Shown: piece by piece, positions 60,622 to 64,000 of the stretch
Layout: each line of letters begins with the position of its first letter
How positions within the stretch are numbered: the first letter of the stretch is position 1
Source of the DNA: Planifilum fulgidum
Lineage (GTDB): Bacteria > Bacillota > Bacilli > Thermoactinomycetales > DSM-44946
Length of the DNA stretch: 64,000 bases
Assembly: GCF_900113175.1 (NCBI RefSeq)
Contig: NZ_FOOK01000009.1
Location: forward strand, 1-64,000
Direction of reading: 5' to 3'
The notes under the pieces: generated by a model
Seen by the model: only the letters and a program-made list of their open reading frames with translations
Told to the model about the DNA's origin: nothing
Databases searched by the model: none
Translations under genes and position numbers: made by a program

Positions 60622-61230
60622 GTGCTCACCATTCCGGTCGACCGTTGCACTCAGCTCCGCCTGTTGGAGATGAGCCACGCGCAGGCAATGTTTCGGCTGG
60701 TGGCGTCCAATCGCGATCATTTGCGACCGTGGCTTCCCTGGGTGGATCGGATGCGGGTGGAATCCGACGCGGAAAACTACATCCTCCGGTCCCTGGGCCG
60801 CTTTTCCGCCGGCACGGAGGCCCACTTCGGCATATGGTTCCGGGAGATGCTAGCAGGGTCCATCACCGTTGAGCGGATCGACGCCTGGAACCGGGTGGCG
60901 GAAATCGGATACTGGCTGGGAAAAGAATTCGTGGGGAAGGGAATCATGCGCCGGTCGGCCGCCGCCCTGATCGATTACCTGATCGAAAAGCGGGCGATCA
61001 ACCGGATCGAAATCCGCTGCACCCCCGCCAACATATCCAGCCAGGCGATACCGCTTAGCCTCGGATTCCGGATGGAGGGAACGCTTCGGGAAGCGGCATA
61101 CCTTAAGGGAAGGTTTCACGACCACCTTCTCTTCGCCATCACCGCCGAGGAATGGAAGAGGCGGAAACAAGGCGAGGAGGAGACGCAATGTCTCCCGGCC
61201 GGCGGCCCGTCGGAACTCCCCGGAAGATAA
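60622..61230 (+). CDS. GNAT-family N-acetyltransferase (RimJ/RimL type)
   Basis: 202 residues. LRLLEMSHAQAMFRLVASNR, AEIGYWLGKEFVGKGIMRRSAAAL (acetyl-CoA pyrophosphate-binding region) and NRIEIRCTPANISSQAIPLS are characteristic of the RimJ/RimL/YdaF group that acetylates ribosomal-protein N-termini or other amines. GTG 60622 follows AAGGGGG. The final 15 residues after the domain look unstructured. Substrate unknown. Confidence 0.87.
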   Translation: MLTIPVDRCTQLRLLEMSHAQAMFRLVASNRDHLRPWLPWVDRMRVESDAENYILRSLGRFSAGTEAHFGIWFREMLAGSITVERIDAWNRVAEIGYWLGKEFVGKGIMRRSAAALIDYLIEKRAINRIEIRCTPANISSQAIPLSLGFRMEGTLREAAYLKGRFHDHLLFAITAEEWKRRKQGEEETQCLPAGGPSELPGR

Positions 61231-61252
61231 AAAAGGCCACCTAGCGGTGGCC
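61229..61252 (-). terminator. Terminator of the sugar ABC-transporter operon
   Basis: GGCCACC (61235-61241) pairs with GGTGGCC (61246-61252), followed on the minus strand by TTTTTT. It lies 105 nt past the permease stop. Confidence 0.75.
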
Positions 61253-61357
61253 TCAAATCGCCGCAAACCCCAAAGCCCGGGAATCGGAGGCGTTTTTTCG
61301 CCCCGGCTCCGCGCGGCGAAACATCGCTTTCTCCGACGCTAAGCCGAGACCGCCAAT

Positions 61358-62185
61358 TCACTCCTTGACGGCACCGGCCGTAATCCCCGAAATAATCCGG
61401 CGTTGAAAGATCAAAACCATGATCACCAGAGGGATCGTCACGATGACGGAGGCGGCGGAAATCTCACCCCAGGGAATCGTGTAGCGGCCCTGGAACAGGG
61501 CGATGCCCACCGGCACCGTCTTCATCGTCTCCTCGGTGTTGATGGTCAGGGCGAAGAAAAACTCGTTCCAGGCGGCGATGAAGACGAGGATCGCCGTGGT
61601 GAAGGTACCGGGAACCGCCAGGGGGAAGATCACCTTCCAGAAGGTTTGCATCACGGTCGCTCCGTCCACCCGGGCGGCCTCCTCCAGGTCATAGGGAATT
61701 TGCCGGTAAAAGGCGGTCAGGTTCCAAACCGCCAGGGGCAAGGCAAAGGTGGTATAGGGAATCACCAGCCCCAGGTAGGAGTTGGTGAGATTGACCGATT
61801 TCACGAAAAGGTAAATGGGGGCAATGGTGGCGATTTGCGGGAACATCGACACCATGAGGAACAGACCCAGCACCAGGGTCTTCCCGCGAAAGTGCAGGCG
61901 GGCGATCGCATAGGCGGCGATGGCCGCCACGAACACGCAGTAGATGGTGGTCAGGGATGCCACGACAAAGCTGTTCCACAGATAGGAACCGAAGGGACGC
62001 TGCGTAAAGACCCGCACATAGTTGTCCAGCGTCGGATTGGACGCGAACAGCTTAAAGGCGCTTTCCCCGAACAGCTCGCCGGGGGGCTTCAGGGATGCCA
62101 GAAACTGCCACAAAAAGGGGAAGAGGATGACAAAGACGAAGCCGACCAAAAATACGTAAAATCCTGGACCTGCTTTTTTCCGCAT
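61358..62185 (-). CDS. Sugar ABC transporter permease, MalG type
   Basis: 275 residues with six helices. The EAA motif EEAARVDGATVMQTFWKVI is normal and lies between helices 4 and 5. It forms the membrane channel with the MalF-type partner. GAGGGGGG precedes the ATG. The MalF-like gene precedes it by 13 nt, indicating one operon. The sugar is unknown. Confidence 0.93.
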   Translation of the reverse strand: MRKKAGPGFYVFLVGFVFVILFPFLWQFLASLKPPGELFGESAFKLFASNPTLDNYVRVFTQRPFGSYLWNSFVVASLTTIYCVFVAAIAAYAIARLHFRGKTLVLGLFLMVSMFPQIATIAPIYLFVKSVNLTNSYLGLVIPYTTFALPLAVWNLTAFYRQIPYDLEEAARVDGATVMQTFWKVIFPLAVPGTFTTAILVFIAAWNEFFFALTINTEETMKTVPVGIALFQGRYTIPWGEISAASVIVTIPLVIMVLIFQRRIISGITAGAVKE

Positions 62186-62198
62186 CCAATCACCCCCC

Positions 62199-63518
62199 TC
62201 ACCGTTTGCGCCCGTCGCTGATGAGATCGGAACCGAGCAGTTTGACGAAGATCATGCTGATCAACGCCACGCAGATGAAAACGATGACGGACAGGGCGGA
62301 ACCGGCTCCGAAGTTCAGCTGGGCGAACATGGTTTTGTAGGCGAAAACGGAGATCGTTTCCGTCGAATTGGCAGGTCCTCCGCCGGTCAACACATAGATC
62401 AGGTCGAACACCCGGAAGGCATCCAGGGTCCTGAACAGGAGGGCCACCAGGATGGTCGATTTCAGCATCGGCAGCGTAATTTTGAAAAACTGCTGCGTTT
62501 TGGAGGCGCCGTCCACTTCCGCCGCCTCATAGAGGGATTGGGGAATCGTCTGCAGGCCCGCCAAAAGGAGCAGGGCCATGAAGGGCGTCGTTTTCCAGAC
62601 ATCGGCGAAGATGACGGCAAACATCGACCAGAACTTGGTGGTCAAAAGGACGCCCATGTTGGGAATCAGCCCGATCTCCGTGAAAATCTTAGCCATCACG
62701 CCGTTTTGACCGTCAAAGAGGAACCTCCACATCAAGGCGGCGATGACCGTGGGCAGAGCCCAGGGAACCAACACCGCGGCCCGGACAATCCCCCGCCCCC
62801 TGAACTGTTTGTTGATCAGGACGGCGATCCAAAGTCCCAACACCAGTTCCAGGAAGACGGAGATCACCGTAAACACCGTCGTGTTGGCGAGGGCGTTCCA
62901 CAACCGGGGGCTGTTGGCAAACTCCAGATAATATTTGAAACCGACAAAGTTGGGCTCGATGATGGTTTCCCGCCAGCCGTTCACCAGTCCGAGAAGATCG
63001 CTCTGTTTCTGCAATTTGTCCGAGTCGATCTCCTTGATTTCGGCATGGATCTTTTCCAGCTTCTGTCGGGTTTCCAAGGCGAGCTCCTCATCCACCTTGG
63101 CGTATTTCAGCTTTTCCGGAACGGGTTGGAAATTGTTCAGCAATTCATTCACTTGATCCAGCCGCTCGGACACCTGGCGATGGCCCTCGACGGCGTTTTT
63201 CAGCTCTTCCAGGTCTCTCTTGATGCGCTGGAGCTGATCCTTGACATCCTCCGGCGCCTGCCGGATTTCGCCATCCAGGGCGTTCATCAGGTAAGGAACC
63301 GTGTCGGCGTAGCGCTCCACGTCGATCCCGTAGCCGCTTTGGATCTGGAGCTTTGTCGGATCGTTCAGCCGAATGTCGTAAAGACTCATCCAAAAGGAGC
63401 GAAGCACCGGCCAAATCGCGATCACGAGGATGATAGCGAGTGCCGGCAGAACCAACAGGTATCCGATATGTTTTTCGGACAAACTTCTCCGCTTTTTTTC
63501 CATGAATTCTTTCACCAA
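62199..63518 (-). CDS. Sugar ABC transporter permease, MalF type, with coiled-coil insertion
   Basis: 439 residues instead of the usual about 300. After TM1 (HIGYLLVLPALAIILVIAIW) there is an insert of about 140 residues (55-195) dominated by heptad-like helices (DQLQRIKRDLEELKNAVEGH; RLDQVNELLNNF; TRQKLEKIHAEIKEIDSDK). The remaining permease has the EAA loop YEAAEVDGASKTQQFFKI and normal helices. The insert would be outside the membrane. TTG 63518 or ATG 63503 are possible starts; neither has a strong site. Confidence 0.88.
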   Translation of the reverse strand: MVKEFMEKKRRSLSEKHIGYLLVLPALAIILVIAIWPVLRSFWMSLYDIRLNDPTKLQIQSGYGIDVERYADTVPYLMNALDGEIRQAPEDVKDQLQRIKRDLEELKNAVEGHRQVSERLDQVNELLNNFQPVPEKLKYAKVDEELALETRQKLEKIHAEIKEIDSDKLQKQSDLLGLVNGWRETIIEPNFVGFKYYLEFANSPRLWNALANTTVFTVISVFLELVLGLWIAVLINKQFRGRGIVRAAVLVPWALPTVIAALMWRFLFDGQNGVMAKIFTEIGLIPNMGVLLTTKFWSMFAVIFADVWKTTPFMALLLLAGLQTIPQSLYEAAEVDGASKTQQFFKITLPMLKSTILVALLFRTLDAFRVFDLIYVLTGGGPANSTETISVFAYKTMFAQLNFGAGSALSVIVFICVALISMIFVKLLGSDLISDGRKR

Positions 63519-63595
63519 CTTTGACTGTTCCTCAAGATCAAGGGCGGAGTCGCAATGTCCCCGCGCCTGGGCGCGCGAGGCAGGGAAAGAGGGTG

Positions 63596-63627
63596 GAAGC
63601 CGCCCCCTTCAAAGGGGATGCGGCTTC
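63596..63627 (-). other. Intergenic hairpin in the ABC operon
   Basis: GAAGCCGC (63596-63603) pairs with GCGGCTTC (63620-63627) and an inner CCCC/GGGG continues the stem. It is followed on the minus strand by CCACCCTC, not a T-run. Such hairpins between binding-protein and permease genes often stabilise the upstream mRNA and give unequal expression. Confidence 0.6.
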
Positions 63628-63648
63628 CTCCTCCCGCAGAGGAAAACC

Positions 63649-64000
63649 TTATTTCACCACTTCCTTCAGCTGCTTCTCCATGTTCTTCACGGCTTCCTTC
63701 GCGGATTGCTTCCCGGCCAGCGCCTTGGAAACTTCGACCTGGATGATTTCGGAGATCTTCGGATATTCCGGGGACACCGGACGGGGAATCGCCGCGCTTA
63801 CCCCCTTGACAAAGTTCTCATCGGCATAGAGGGGGTTGGCCTTTTGCACTTCCGGATCGTCATAGGTCGGAAGGTACGTCGGGGAGTGGCTGTGAAGAGC
63901 GGAAATCTTCTGCCCCTCCGGTCCCGAGAGGAACTTCACCAGCTCCCAGGCCTCCTCCTTGTGCTTGGAATACTTGTTGATTCCGATCATCCAACCGCCC
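63649..64000 (-). CDS. Sugar ABC transporter substrate-binding protein (C-terminal part)
   Basis: The last about 117 residues are present, starting in GGWMIGINKYSKHKEEAWEL and continuing FLSGPEGQKISALHSHSPTY. This is the C-terminal lobe of a family-1 extracellular solute-binding protein. The 5' part with the lipoprotein signal is outside the window. It is upstream of the two permeases and thus the first visible gene of the operon. The ATPase subunit is not visible in the window. Sugar specificity cannot be inferred. Confidence 0.88.
   Translation of the reverse strand, partial: GGWMIGINKYSKHKEEAWELVKFLSGPEGQKISALHSHSPTYLPTYDDPEVQKANPLYADENFVKGVSAAIPRPVSPEYPKISEIIQVEVSKALAGKQSAKEAVKNMEKQLKEVVK

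Noticed and set aside
1-64000. CRISPR arrays, tRNA or rRNA genes
   Set aside because: No regularly spaced direct repeats and no cloverleaf or rRNA sequence was recognised by eye; a tRNAscan or Rfam search would be decisive.

Overview
The window looks like chromosomal DNA of a GC-rich, endospore-forming Firmicute of the Bacillales. The evidence is strong purine-rich ribosome binding sites, frequent TTG and GTG starts, an alpha/beta-type small acid-soluble spore protein, spoVAC-spoVAD-spoVAE, a YhcN/YlaJ spore lipoprotein, AbrB, YlbF, YlbG, YlaN, YugN and a CitR/CitA pair. GC content with this gene set points to something like the Thermoactinomycetaceae, but that placement is inference. No rRNA, tRNA, CRISPR array or intact prophage was seen.

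Left part (1-19000). The window opens inside the 3' end of an IS3-family (IS150-like) insertion sequence. Then come an acyl-CoA synthetase operon, a spore DNA-binding protein and small unknown genes, a tandem Myb-like regulator, and a minD-minE operon next to a DUF1232 gene and a zinc-ribbon gene. A long Rph/PEP-synthase-type dikinase follows. Its leader carries a ydaO-type (c-di-AMP) riboswitch and a terminator. Next are an MFS exporter, ylbG and ylbF separated by a cysteine-motif gene, and an overlapping pair made of an XPB helicase and a partner that shares its N-terminal domain.

Middle part (19000-46000). This holds a magnesium module (MgtE importer followed by a CorC/CNNM-type protein), an SPFH protein coupled to a 59-residue ribbon-helix-helix protein, a HAD phosphatase, an AtoE-type transporter, CBS and DUF421 genes, a ProP-like osmolyte transporter, an OmpR-type two-component system, an M20 amidohydrolase, YugN, an Asp23 protein, an SDR with a non-canonical active site, a NYN nuclease, a CAX antiporter, divergent citA-citR, a decayed CPBP-protease gene, ylaN, glutaminase and abrB.

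Right part (46000-64000). This holds an AlsT alanine symporter, an M29 aminopeptidase, fRMsr methionine sulfoxide reductase, Nudix and thioesterase genes, a DHA2 multidrug transporter, a YdjM-type membrane protein, a histidine phosphatase, the YhcN lipoprotein divergent from spoVAC-AD-AE, a glutamate dehydrogenase and a GNAT acetyltransferase. The end of a sugar ABC-transporter operon runs off the window.

Several genes too short for ordinary ORF lists were recovered by hand from ribosome binding sites: 3594-3758, 18708-18869, 22489-22668, 33398-33523 and 39289-39459. The most notable signals are the riboswitch in front of the dikinase, MinE in a Bacillales-like genome without adjacent minC, the XPB/partner pair, the minimal spoVA operon with its lipoprotein neighbour, and several long perfect inverted repeats.
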